A DNA stretch of 64,000 bases. Origin: Lucifuga dentata. Taxonomy: Eukaryota; Chordata; Actinopteri; Ophidiiformes; Bythitidae. The stretch lies in the NCBI GenBank assembly GCA_014773175.1, contig VXCM01000692.1, forward strand, positions 164,001 to 228,000, in the 5' to 3' direction. Made by a program: the position numbers and the translations under genes. A model generated the notes under the pieces. The model had not been told where the DNA came from and searched no databases. It was given only the letters and a program-made list of their open reading frames with translations. This document shows, one piece after another, positions 1 to 12,805 of this stretch; position 1 is the first letter of the stretch; each line of letters begins with the position of its first letter.

Positions 1-243
1 TTTGTCTTTGACTTGTGCCAAGAAATTAAAAATGACCATCCCTTCTACATTCAGACGTGTTAGCAGGGAAAATTAAATTTTAAGGTGGGTTTATCACCTG
101 AACATTTGATTTTGAAAGATTAGGGGTTTGGCGGAATCACAGGAAAACTAAAATACCGTTTTATGGTCTGGAAAATGGTTTCAGTAACCTAACATGTATA
201 TGGGCTGTATTTATTGGGCTCAAACACTGGAATAGTCCTTTAA
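1..243 (+). mobile_element. TTAA-bounded palindromic element, right half (copy A, subfamily 2)
   Basis: The window opens inside an element. The diagnostic inner block (TTTTAAGGTGGGTTTATCAC) lies near 80 and the terminal block ends in TAGTCCTTTAA at 243. It carries the subfamily 2 features, ATTTATTGGGCTCAAAC and AAACTAAAATACCG. The left half lies outside the window. Confidence 0.75.
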
Positions 244-1739
244 GCAGGTACATAAGTCATTGTTCACATGTAGCTTCAACAATCTGAGTTCAAATTTGTG
301 TAAATTGAATACAAGTGTAATCTTCTGTGACTTTATTACCTCTACTAAGGAGGTTATATTTTCACCTGTGCTGGTTTGTTAAATCAGTCAAGTTCTGATT
401 CAAGGGTGGGGCATAGCCTGGGGAAGAACTTACTAACTTTTGATGTGGATCCAGAAATTCTTTAAATGATTTCTTAACGTTGTGTGATCAGGCATTTTGA
501 AGTAATACACCATTCTCAACAAACATCAGGCATATTTACTCTGATAGACTATCAGTAGGTGCAGTTTGGTCCAGATACAGATAACGATCCGGACAGGAGG
601 CATATTGATGGAATTGTTGTAGCAACAAATAGGATAGAAACATGCAATAACTGTTAACGTGTAGCTGAGATGATGATGATTCAGTAGCATGCAAACAATT
701 TTGATGTGATTACAGACAGATGCAGAAAAATGTTTATTATAGTATATAGTAATATATATTATTTCTCTTTAGGCCAGAATATTATCAGAACAAGACAAGT
801 TTTGTCTCTGCTCTTTTGGCCTTGGCAGAGGTCTGCGCTCTCATCGGCGTCCTTTGAGTTTCCTGTGAATTCTCTCAACAGCAGGATGCAGGAAGTGAAG
901 CATGTCATGAAAGGCTGCAATTTAGTGAAGTTAAGGCAGTCGGACTTGTTAGAAGGAGAAGCGTTATTTTCCAGCAGCAAGCAACCTGTCATTTAACAGC
1001 GGCAACCGGGCCCCATTGTACAGTTCCCTGGCAACATGGTAGCCACGGAGACCGAGTCCTTTGGATGAGTGACCTGCAGGAAGTGATGTTGTGGTTGAAC
1101 GGAGGAATTATGGGTTGTTTGTGTTCTCGAGGATGCTGGCTGCTTGTCAAGGCAACAAGGAACATTCAGCGGGAGCTACATGTGCGCAGCCCCATGGGGT
1201 TGGAAATGTGCACACGCATGCACGCACGCACGTTAGACCCGGGCTGCTTTCCATATTGCTCATTTTATAAACAGGCAAAACATTTTTCATCACGTCTCCA
1301 TCTCTCACCTGTTCTGTCAGGTGAGAGATGAGACATAATGAACACAAATCATTTAAGGACATGTCAAAAAAGGAGAAAAGCAACTTTCACACTGGTTTGG
1401 ATATAATTCAATGCCTGAAATACACATTTAAAAAAAAACACTGATACGAACACACACTGATAGCAGCCGATCAGCTGTCAAACCAGCACTTACAGTTCTG
1501 TACAGCCAAAGCAATTACATAAGCCCACAGTGATATCTCTCTCTCTCTGACTAAGATGATATTTCCCACTGATTATTCTAACTCGTTAAGAGTCCTGATC
1601 CACAGATTGAAGAGTATTTTTTCTTATTATTAATACCAATATTTGAACACAGTTTTTCATTGTGTTTTTCATTTGATTCTTTCACTGAATTTCATCATGG
1701 AGCTTTGATAGACTACATCTTTGTGGCCTTAAGATGCCC
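244..1739. other. Spacer, no gene recognised
   Basis: I see no recognisable exon, RNA gene or transposon here. Short open frames near 706-996 and 1065-1331 have no family resemblance and no splice-bounded structure. A short perfect inverted repeat, CATCTCTCACCTG then CAGGTGAGAGATG, lies at about 1298-1330. Confidence 0.5.
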
Positions 1740-1800
1740 TTAAAGGACCATACCAGTGATTTTGCATGTTTGGCCCACATACACATTATATTGTTTTACA
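1740..1800. mobile_element. TTAA-bounded palindromic element, terminal fragment (copy B)
   Basis: It starts with TTAAAGGACCATACCAGTG followed by TTTTGCATGTTTGG, the conserved terminus of the family, and then decays. Only one end survives, so its orientation is undefined. Confidence 0.65.
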
Positions 1801-3075
1801 CAATATAAAAGATCTGGACCAGTGATTAAAACGCAAGTGATTACCAAACAGTAACAACAAACAGTAATGATCAACTATGTTAGTTCATTGACGTGTAATT
1901 GAAGTGTGCATGCGTTCATCTATCCATCCATCTATGCATCCATCCATGAATCCAGCCAGCCAGCAGAAATAGGCTTACTTAATGCCACTCCAAAAATCTG
2001 AAAGCAATTTTTCCAGATTCTTGAAAGCATCACTTCACAGCCTCTCCCTGCTCTCACATTTCACTGAAAGCGACACTCTGATAATCAGCTTTTTAATTCT
2101 GATTTAACGCTTCAGGAAAGACTTCCACACAGCAAAAGAAAAGAAACAGAGTCGGGGTTTGCCAGCTGTCGGATACTTATTCTGCACAAGCAGGCAGAGG
2201 AAAAAAGATTTCTCTTTGCCTCATAGATGGAATGAAAAGGATCCAAAGAGGCATTGACACTTTTATTCTGACATTTAAACTCTGCACTGCATCAGTGACA
2301 TCACTAGAATTGAAGTAGCAAAGTGCTAATGATTCCTAAAATGCTGCAAAGGTGGTGATTTATCTCCATTCACTCAGAGCTTACAGAGCATCAATATTCC
2401 AAATGTTTGATCCTGCAGAACTAAATCTGGTCACCAAATGAATCAAACGTACACACTTACCAACTGCTGCATGTTGAAAGTATCATCCACTTTCCCAGTA
2501 TTCTCATGAGCCCATACCGCAGTCAGAAATCTGCCCAAAAATGATTTTTAATTTGATACTCCAGGCTAGTTTTCAGATCTAGACAGAGACCAGAGGCTAC
2601 AGCTGTTAATTACTTTAGGAACAGAAGGTTTTCCTGTCACAGGTTGATAACTTTAGGCTAATCTGAGCCACTGAAACGTCCACAGCTGTGCTCCATCCCA
2701 TAGTTTAGATCATTAGGAGCAGGTGTCCAGTAAAACCATGCTGCTAAAGCAAGCCTATCCTTCCCTAATCATAACCTGTACAGTCACCAGAACTCTCTTC
2801 AGGAGTTACTGGAATGACTATAGGGCCCTGAATTTGGCTAAATGTGGCTGAATGGATCTCAGGCACCAAAAATTCTGTGAAAAAAAAAACGCATCATTCA
2901 CCATTTTTTTACTCCGTNAAAAAAAAAAAAAAAACAACAGTAACCTAGAGTCATGTCTGTACCTTTGTGTTTATGGTTTCCTGTTTAGCAGCAAGTGTTG
3001 CGGCTGCCTGTTAAAGGTGACACCCAGTTTTGCTCATTGTGCAGAAGGTTTTCTTATATATATATATACTGTATA

Positions 3076-3078
<3 letters not shown>

Positions 3079-3123
<45 letters not shown>
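3079..3123 (+). repeat. (TG)n microsatellite
   Basis: About 22 uninterrupted TG units follow a short TATA-rich stretch. Confidence 0.95.
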
Positions 3124-3125
<2 letters not shown>

Positions 3126-4128
3126 TTCTGGTTAGCCATAATCACACAGAAAATGAGTTTTAAAATAACATAGGAGTGCAGCGTCTCGACAGGCTGCATT
3201 TAGTCAGAGAGGTGTGAGATCTGTGCGGCGACTATGTGTGTGTGTGTGTGTGCCTGTGTGTCTTGTGATGCTTTGTTCCTTACAGCAGTTTTATTTTGGG
3301 ATCAGCATCACGGCTCCTCCTGGCAGGAGTTCAGATTTCATATTCAGCTTCACTCATGGTCAGATTAATGCTGTGCTGACAGACACCGCAAAAATCCTTC
3401 AATCTGCAGCTTAAACCAGAGTCCATACATATCAATCCATTTAATGTAAATGTATTGGCATCTCTTCATCTAATGCTGCTTGGTCCTGGGTGGAGGTAAA
3501 AAGTGCAAAATCAAATTTGGCACTTCATCATATCCAGACAACAGCATGTGCAGACATTTGGAGCAATTACATGTGACCGTGAAAATAATCCATATTGAAT
3601 GAAAGGAGAGTGATAAAGAGAAGGATAGAGGGAGACGGAGGACATTGGGGGGTGATGTCTCTCTCTGCATTAAGAGGAAGGATAGATTACAGGATCTGAT
3701 TGCTGCACGTGCTTCAGCCCACACATGACATCCTGGCCTGCCACACAATCCTCACCGCTCCATTCTCTTTTTGAAACCCACGTGATGAACTCGTCACCTG
3801 GTATTTTGTGTGTGTTATCCTGCACAGCTCACACAACTCCTGCCGGTTTGTCTGTTGTATACTGTGTGTATGTGTGTATAAGCTCGGTTCATCCGCCAAC
3901 CACAAAGCTCATCTGTTTTGATCTGATTTGCTCTCAGCTGCCTGATGTGGAACAGCAGCCCAGGTGTTGCAGGGGTAAGTGTTTAGGAGGAAGCTGAGTA
4001 TCCATTCAGAAAAATAAACACAATGGAAGAATTAGTATTGCAAACATTGCATGTTTCTTTCTCTTTTTTTCTCCTCTATTTTCCATTTTCTTTCTGTCTG
4101 CCATTAATAGAACACAGACACTAAAATT

Positions 4129-4181
<53 letters not shown>
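4129..4181 (+). repeat. (GAT)n microsatellite
   Basis: About 17 tandem GAT/ATG units form an uninterrupted trinucleotide repeat. Confidence 0.95.
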
Positions 4182-4210
4182 AAATCTATGTTCTATATTC
4201 TCTGTCACCA

Positions 4211-4484
4211 TGAGGGTATATAGTCTCAGGAGGAGGCTGCTTTTACTTTTAAGAGAAATTATAGACAATCATGACATCTACATTAGCAGACAAAATGTTG
4301 AATTTTAAGGTGGGTGTATCACCTGAACATTTGATTTTGAATGATAAGGGGATTTGAAAAAATAACAGGAAAACTAAAACACGGTTTTATGTTTTGGAAA
4401 ATGTTTGTCAGTAACGTAACATGTAACGTGGGTAGTATTTATTAGGCTTAATACACATGCAAAATCACCGGTGTGGACCTTTAA
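4211..4484 (+). mobile_element. TTAA-bounded palindromic element, right half (copy C, subfamily 2)
   Basis: The inner block TTTTAAGGTGGGTGTATCAC is followed by AAAACTAAAACACGG and a terminus ending in GGACCTTTAA. Its interior runs forward. The left half is missing or unrecognisably decayed. Confidence 0.7.
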
Positions 4485-4995
4485 AATGAAAATGACCCCG
4501 TCTCTAGCCTTAGGTGAAGAAGAGGCTGCCCCCCTTTTCTAATTTGTGCCTATGCCCCTTACAGTGTCTGTGCATGCCACTGATATAAGGTCAATTCTAA
4601 ACAATCATTGATCAATAAGAGAAAAATGTGGTATGTACCTTTAACATTCAGACAGCATTGTTTGTCTGCATCATGTGGACTGTGGAAGGTGAGCTGCTTC
4701 TGTCCACCTATCAGGGAGACAATGAGTTACAGTGAGAGCTTTTCACCGCTGAAACAGTATTCCTTCCTGTTTTTTCAGCTGGTTGGCTCAGATTCATGGC
4801 TGCAAAAATAGGATTCTTTATGTATCTTCAAAATACTTAATACTTTAACAGCAGATCTTTAAAAACATGGATATGCACAAATGCTGGTGAGCATAACCAC
4901 TGGTCACTGAATACTTTTCATTTGATTTACAGCAAGAAATTGAATACTTTTAGTCATCACACTAGTGCAATTTAAAGTAAACGCTTCAAGGTCAT

Positions 4996-5590
4996 TTAAA
5001 GGACCATACCAATATTTTGCATGTTTGAGCCTAATATATTCAATTTTCATACATGTAACGTTACTGACAATCATTTCCAAAAGCATACTACTGGAACAAA
5101 TTAAAAACATTTTTTTCCTACCTTCCAGATCCTCATTGTCATACCGTTCATTCTGATACGCTATTAAAATCAACTTGTTGATACTTGAAACATTCTTGGG
5201 ATAGGTAATCCATCATCGAGAACAAGATGTGTATTTTTTAGAAGACTTTTTTTTTAGAAGTTACGTAATTTTAATGTTTAAGCTCAATAAAAAGCGCAGA
5301 GTTAATGTATGTCTCTGCCGGGGAATATAGTCCCAAAAGAACCTGTGTTTATCAAAAAATTTAAACGACCGTGACTTCATAAGGCTGTGTAACTGTTAGA
5401 GGCGAAACATGGATTTTTAAGGTGGGTGTATCACTTGAATATTTGATTTTGAAAGATTAAGAGATTTTACAAAATATCAGGAAAGCTGAAATATGGTTTT
5501 ATTCTTTGGGAAATGATTGTCAGTAACATAACATATGAAAATTGAATGTATTAGGCACAAACATGCAAAATGGCTGGTATAGTCCTTTAA
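4996..5590 (+). mobile_element. TTAA-bounded palindromic element, full length (copy D, subfamily 1)
   Basis: This is one of the best-preserved copies at 595 bp. It starts with TTAAAGGACCATACC and ends with GGTATAGTCCTTTAA. The first and last ~90 bp are near-perfect reverse complements of each other, covering the GCATGTTTGAGCCTAATA region and the GTTACTGACAATCATTTCC region. The interior holds GGGAATATAGTCCC and TTTTAAGGTGGGTGTATCAC. No protein-coding capacity is visible, so it is non-autonomous. TTAA at both edges suggests a piggyBac-like target site, which is an inference. Confidence 0.8.
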
Positions 5591-6551
5591 TGGACTTCAG
5601 ATATCAACAGGTCTTTTAACACTTAAAAGCACTGCAAAATTCCCCAATTAGTGGAGCAGTCATGCTCAGTTTTAATAACCCTTAACTTAATGCCTTAAAT
5701 TTGCCTTTATTGTTGATGTATTATATACATCATTTTATACAGATTTCTCCAAAATGCATCCTGACATACAGTATTTGGTATCTTTGCAAGCTTTGGACTC
5801 TCCACTAGAGCAGAATTAACACCCTGTGATTTTGAACATTGTTTAGCTGTAAATATTTGAGTTTATGACGATGGATCCGCTGGCAAGTACGTCAAATAAT
5901 ATCAAACATCAAGAAACAGGCAAAAAAAAAAAAAAANAAAAAAAAAAAAACAACACACACATTTCATTTTAATAGATCTCTATCATATACATACAGTACA
6001 ATATGCTCAAGACGGATTTATGGCACATCCATTTTTGTTGTACATTTTGCAGTCGCTGGTATTGCTGTGAGGCTACAGTAAAGTGACTGTTTGAGGCGGA
6101 ATGACCTCAGTGGGTAGGTATAATGTTGCTACAGCAAAACACATGCACTGTTAAGGTATATATTCCACTATGGGTGTGTCAACACATCCACTTACACAGA
6201 CTGATACTTTAAGGGGAAGTGTTGTTATGCTCTACTGAAACCCCCTTGGTTGTTTATACGCTACAACAGTGGCTACTGTGATCCTGAAAAGCTACAGGAT
6301 GTGCAGGGTTCCAAACTATTAATATTACCGAGGTCTTTATAGTTAGCTTGGTGCAGAGTATTTTTAAAAAAATCTTATTTAAAGAGCTGCCATTATATGT
6401 AGTTAAGTTCATATTGCAGTGATCCGTTCTGCATTTAACCAGACCCTGCACATCCTGCAGGCCTGGAGAGTAACTGTCAATCAGGATCTAGTAGTCAGGT
6501 TTCTACTGCAATACAACTCTACTGTCAATACTACAGGAGTACCGCTAAGAG
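5591..6551. other. Spacer downstream of snrk
   Basis: No gene is recognised. A poly(A) tract with a single-N join lies at 5922-5950. The segment is the unresolved 3' flank of snrk, and alternative distal poly(A) sites could lie in it. Confidence 0.4.
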
Positions 6552-6557
6552 TTTATT
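6552..6557 (-). terminator. Candidate snrk poly(A) signal
   Basis: TTTATT on the plus strand reads AATAAA on the minus strand, about 740 bp downstream of the snrk stop codon. It is the nearest canonical hexamer I found. Transcript evidence would be needed to confirm that it is used. Confidence 0.4.
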
Positions 6558-7294
6558 CACATATGTATAAATTCTGCCGTGCAGAGACTTGAGAAGCGAG
6601 TGTGCATTTTCTGTCCACGTGTGCAGAGCATGTTCAAGATAAAAAATAAAAATAAAACAGTGATAAGACTACAAAGTACCATTAAACTCAAGTGCCAGTG
6701 TTTGTGTCACTTTTCACCCTGTTATTTGTCGTCATTTAATGAAAACGCAGTCAACACAACTGTTTCAGTCAGAATAAAAACTAAACTTAAAACGATTGTC
6801 TCAAACCATAATTTAAAAAAAAAAACTGTTATTAAAAACAACAGACAACATGTAACACACAAAAACTCATCAGCTTTCCCTTTTATCAGCTTATCAGTGA
6901 GTGTGTATGTGCATGCATGTGTGTTTACATAGGTGTGTAAAGTGAGGGATGCAACAAAGAGCACTAAGCACTTGCTGCATCTCTTTGTGTCTTTTGAAAT
7001 GCATCAGAAGGCCAAATATATCTCCTGCTAATCCTCTTAGTGACCAGTTTAAATAACTCAAATGCTTTACATCCTGGGCTCCTTGTCTCCTTTTCCATCG
7101 AAACTGTGTGTCTTTAAATGTGCAATATTAGCAGATGGACTTCCTCCCAGATGCCCACCATAAGTGTTAAAAGAAGTAAAAAACTAAAAGAAATGGGAAT
7201 ACTGTATGCAAAGAATAAACGGAGGAGATAAGGGATTATGTGGAGGAGTGTGGGGGTACAGCAGGAACCAGGAACTGTCTAGGAACTGTCCCAT

Positions 7295-10200
7295 CTAGAT
7301 GACCTGGCAGCAGCTGTGGGGGGTGGGGGTGCAGAGCAGACCCTCCTTGGGACTCCGGTGGATGTTCACGGACAGAGTCTTGNGGGGGGTGGGGGTGCAG
7401 AGCAGACCCTCCTTGGGACTCCGGTGGATGTTCACGGACAGAGTCTTGTCACTCAGGGGCATCTGCAGCACCCGATTCTTCAGGTTCCTGTGGTTCTCTC
7501 TGGCCAGGTCCAGCTCGCTTAACCTCAGCGTCGCCGAGCAGGGACCCTCCAAGAGAGGATCCGCTAGTGCGTCTCCCAGCGGTGGCTGGTGGTAGAGGTT
7601 CCCCCTGGGTGAAGGGCCACCCAAGAGTGAGACCTTATCCAGGCTACCAGTGGAGCCTCCCATGCACATCCTCCACATGGGACGGTCCTGGGAGTCCCCG
7701 CTACCACCACTGCCACCCCCTCCTCCCCCCGTCAGGTTGTGGAACTGAGAGCTCAGGCACAGACTCATCAGCTTTAGGCTTTCCACCAGGCCGCTGGTAG
7801 CTTTGGCTGTGCCCTTGCCTTGGCTGGACCCTGAGCCGGGACTGGCGCAGTGGGAGGGGCTGCCCTGCCTCGACCCCCTCTTGTCTCTTTTGTCTTTCCT
7901 CTCAACTGTCCCTTCACTCTCAATCTCTTGTCCATCTACAGTTGCCACATCCTGAACTTGCTGCTGTTTATGATGACTTTCTGTATCGTCATCGCTAGTG
8001 TCAGAGCTTGGGGTCAAAGGATCAACCAGTGCTGTTATGGCAACATTTTCAGGAGACGATACGAGTGGCGATGGTGACGGAATTCTAGAGTTCAGATTGA
8101 GGCTAAGGCTGGGTTTAGGCACTCCTAGTCCATGATCCCTCCTCTCCTCCTCATCCTCCTCCTCTTCCTCCCCTTCATGGATCTGGTTAAGGACTGGAGC
8201 GCTCATACGTGATGTCAGCCGATTACCAGAAGAAGACTGAGATGATGAGGAAGAGGAGGGTTTGCAACGAAGCACCACCTGAGCAGGTAATGTAGATGGG
8301 GACTTATCTTGCTCGCCTTCTTCTTCCTCATCCTCTTCCACACTAAAAAGACTTGGACTACGGGTTTTGCAGGGGCCCACTGAGGCCAGAGAGCCCAGCC
8401 TGAGGGGGTTAGAGTTGGGCTTCCCCAGAGGCCTCACCCCCCTCTCTTGGTTCTGCTGTGAAGATTGGTTGAGGTCCAACAGAGCTGTTTTGGGTCTGGG
8501 GCCTTTGTGGAGGCTCTCAGCACTGCGGGCAGGAGACTGGGGCCCTCCAGGGTGGGAGATAGCTGGACCCCCCAGCCCATCACTGACATCCTGGTGAACA
8601 TCCACTCTGGTAGGCCAGGACTGCCTGTAACACACAAAGCAGAGAGTTCAAGTCTAATCCAGGCATGATGCTACTTTATGTTTTAGGTTTTAGCATGACA
8701 ACTAATGGTACTCGTCATGAGGACAAAGTGACTTGGGTGCAGAAGCAGTAATGCAAAATTAATCCGTTACAAATAAAAGTCATGCAATATGCTACTCAAG
8801 TAATCAAGTATCCAAAGAGTCAGACCTGCATCAATAATGAATACCTCCGAAACTGGAGATGACAATGTGAGAAACTTTATATTTCATTTTTGAGAGTTTG
8901 GAATGAAATAATGAAAATTCGAGAACAGAATAACATATAATTCGATCATTTAAATGGAGATACAAGATTTTTTTTTTTAATCTGACAGTGTGAGCAACCT
9001 TGTTTCTCCAATTTAGGACTTCATTCTGACCACTCAGTCCAAAAAGAATAACTGAAATCCTTCTAGTCAGGCCAGTTTGTAGCTTCTGATCTGGAAAGCT
9101 TCACACAGCAGGGTTACCTCACATGAATCAGAGATGCTGCTGTAATGCTTCACTTGGAGTCGAGTATTAAATTATGGATTCTGTTCTGTCTGTCCTTCCT
9201 TCTCTGCTGATAAAGCATCTGTCCATCTGTGTGTGTGTGTGTGTGTGTACCTGAACTGTGCCTTGCTGGGGCTGGTCGATCGTGTCTGGCTGTGCTGCTC
9301 CTTGTCTTGCCGCTCCCTCAGCATCCTCTCAGCCAGCAGGAAGTAGGTAGCTGTGATATGGTTGTATTGATTTGACTCCAGAGCGCTGAGAGGATGGAGG
9401 AAAAAAAAATTATTTCAATACATATAAACAAATAAATATCAACAAACTGATCGCCGCCAAACCCTGACCATGAGGCAAAAGGAAGTGATGGGTGGAGATT
9501 TAATTTGACATGGCAGCAGCTATGGATTGACTGACAGCTACTTGTTAATGACACTTAAACTGTTGATGACACTCGATTAAACATGAACCACAGCTAATAT
9601 CTGGAGGTTACACTGGGAAGAATATCTCCACATGCACATACTCAGTTATGGCGTCTCGGTCTGCAATGCCCCCCAGCACCATGCGTTGGAGGATAAGGCC
9701 GTGCTCCTCTTCCGACAAGCTGCGATGGGACACCAGAGGGGTGGACAGCTTGGTGGCAGGGGAGGGGTCGACTCCTTGAAGCCAGTCGTGGCACTGGATC
9801 TCCTCCAGCAAGGCCCGTTTCTTGGGGTCCCTCTGCAGCATATGGTCTATAAGACTGCAGAGAAGCCTGATTAGTATTCTGGTAGAACTACAGAAACCTT
9901 CAATATAATATATGTTACACAATAACATTACTATAGCATGTGAGATTATTACTATGTTGTTTTTGAACTGGCAGATAAAAATACCACATACGTTTTATAG
10001 GAACTTGGATCAACTCAATTAGGTGTGACATGGTTTCTCAATTATCCCAGGTTAGCGAATGCATCAAGCCAATACATTTTTACGATCAATGATGTATCAT
10101 TACTAGTATATTTTCATGCCTTGTGAGACCAAATATATATATTTTTGTTTCTAACTGTACTTATAAATGTACAAATTTGTCAAGAAAAAAAATCAAAAAT

Positions 10201-11574
10201 ATTCAAGCTAAGTCTTAAGTTTGATGATTCAGACTTGACTTGGGCAAATGTCTGTGGACTTGAGAATCAACTTCCGACTTGATTTTGACACCAGTGACTT
10301 GTGACTTCATTTTGACATGAGTCTTTTGACTCGGAAAGACTGACACCTCTCCTCAGCCAAAGATTAAAAATTAGACAATTAAAAATGCAGCTCTTCATTT
10401 CCAGCAAATCAGCTCTTCCTTTTCCAGGTCCACCTTCGATCAGACAGCCAATCAAGTTGCAGACGACAATGAGAGCCAAAACAACAGTGGATCAGCAGAA
10501 CCACTCTGCAGTTATAACTGCCTTTGCTTACAAAGACTACGCTGTTAGCAAAAACAAAAATGTTGTAATACACCAACAGAAGGCTACCCTTTGTGTCAAA
10601 GTAGCCTCCATCTCATTTCATATGAAGCTGTGCTAAAATATTACATTTTTACAGTCATATTTATATGTATTTTCATCAAATTATAAGATTTATTGGGAAG
10701 GTAATAAATTGAAAATGTTTTAAAACATTCATCATTTGTGTAAATTCAGTTATTATGCATTAAATGTGTCATATAGCTCATTATGACTTGTTTAGGACTC
10801 AAAACTCAAAGTTTAAGACTTCTAGACTTGTAAAGGGCCATACCGTCCTTTTTGCATGTTTAAGACTAATATATTCCATTTTCATACACGTAACATTACT
10901 GACAGTCATTTCCCAAAGCATACTACTGGAACGGTGAATTAAAANTTCATACACGTAACATTACTGACAGTCATTTCCCAAAGCATACTACTGGAACGGT
11001 GAATTAAAAATATTTTTTCCTACCTTGAAGATCACCATTAGTTTCAGTCTATTCTCAGTCATGTTGCTGATACTTGAAACATTCTTGGGATAGGTAATCC
11101 ATCAGTGCCTTCTTTTAAATCTCTTCTTAAAACCCATTTTTATAGACTTGCTTTTATGTGATGTCGTCCTTCTATTGTCCTTTTTATTGCTTTTATTGTC
11201 TCATCTGTATTTACAGTATATATTTGTTGTTTATTTACTTATTCATTCATTTATTAATTTATTCATTTATTAGTGTTTTATTGGCTTTTATTTAATTTTT
11301 TTACTTTTTATTTTCTATTTTAANATTTATTCATTTATTAGTGTTTTATTGGCTTTTATTTAATTTTTTTACTTTTTATTTTCTATTTTAATTTTTACCT
11401 ACTCCCTTGCCTATCATTTGTGTCCTTGTTTTAATGGTAGCTTAAATGAACTTTACCTGAATTTTGTCCTGCTCTTGTTTTGCCTGTCTGTTTGGCTTTC
11501 TGCTGTTATATTGTATTGCTTTGTCTGTCAAAGCACTTTGTAAACTCTGTTTTTAAAGGTGCTATATAAATAAA

Positions 11575-11613
<39 letters not shown>

Positions 11614-12750
11614 GTTATCGTGAACAACACGTATATTCAGGTTTTTTGCGAAGTTACGTCATTTTAGCATTTAAATGCAATAAAAAGCGTGGAGTCTCCA
11701 CCGGGGAATATAGTCCCAAAAGAAGACGTGCATTTTTTGAAAAATTTAAATGACCTTAACTTTATAAGGCTGTGTAACTATTAGCAGGCGAAACATCAGT
11801 TTTTAAGGTGGGTGTATCACGTGCATATTTGATTTTGAAAGATTAAGAGATTTAGCAAAATATCAGAAAAGCTGAAATATGGTATTGTCAGTAACCTTAC
11901 ATATATGAAAATTGAATAGATTAGGCTAAAACATGCAAAATGGCCATTATGGTCCTTTAAACCTTGACTTGGGACTTGAGACTTATATTGAGACCATATT
12001 CAGCATCTATTCATTTGCTCTGGACTGATGCATCATTAAACCCTCACAGTTAAAAATAGAGCCCAGATATTAAAGGGTGCATTAGCCACACTTACACGCT
12101 GCACTGCATCTCTACTCGCGAGGCAGCTGACTGCAGCGCCGAGCGAAAGCAGGGCAGCAAGGAGAAGAAAGCCAGACCGCTCCTCTCTCTCTCTCTCTCT
12201 GCTTCTCTTTCTTCATACAGCTATAAACATGAAATATGCAGCACCTGCAGAGAGCTCTGTCCATCTGTGTATGCATGTGTGCTACTCACTCTTCACATGC
12301 ACGGGAGATGTGTGGGGGCACCGTGTATTTACAGTCCATGATCATAGTGAGCGTCTCGCTGTCGTTGGCCTCCTGGAAGGGGGGCTGACCACACACCAGC
12401 ATGTATAGGATCACCCCTAGACTCCAGATATCTGCAGAGATAAGGGACGGAGAGAGTTATGAATGAAAATGGCTGCAAAAATATACACAGAGGCGATAAT
12501 CAAAAGAAAGGATGACAGACCAACAGAGCGAAGAACGTACGTCCTTTCTGCTTTGTGAACTGTATGAATCACATTCAATCCGAGCCATTTTTCGTAAAGA
12601 TGTACAATGTTAGATAAGGCTCTGGACTGCTGCATGAGGCCGGCATCACATACACACACAAACACATGCACACACAAACACACACACACAGGAAAGTGGG
12701 TTAATGTGTTCATCCTTCAAATCTTCAAACAAATGCTAATTTTATGGAAC

Positions 12751-12805
<55 letters not shown>

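Larger units (their letters stand above)
1801..4210. other. Spacer with simple repeats
   Basis: No gene is recognised. Simple repeats occur at 3079-3123 (TG) and 4129-4181 (GAT), with a shorter TG tract near 3235-3251. A single N at 2918 is followed by a poly(A) tract. A run of imperfect CATC units lies near 1918-1950. Confidence 0.5.

Noticed and set aside
4904..5173. Open frames overlapping copies of the palindromic element (also near 30927, 38001, 50030, 54707)
   Set aside because: They translate the terminal repeats, differ in frame between copies and carry no conserved protein. The element is noncoding.
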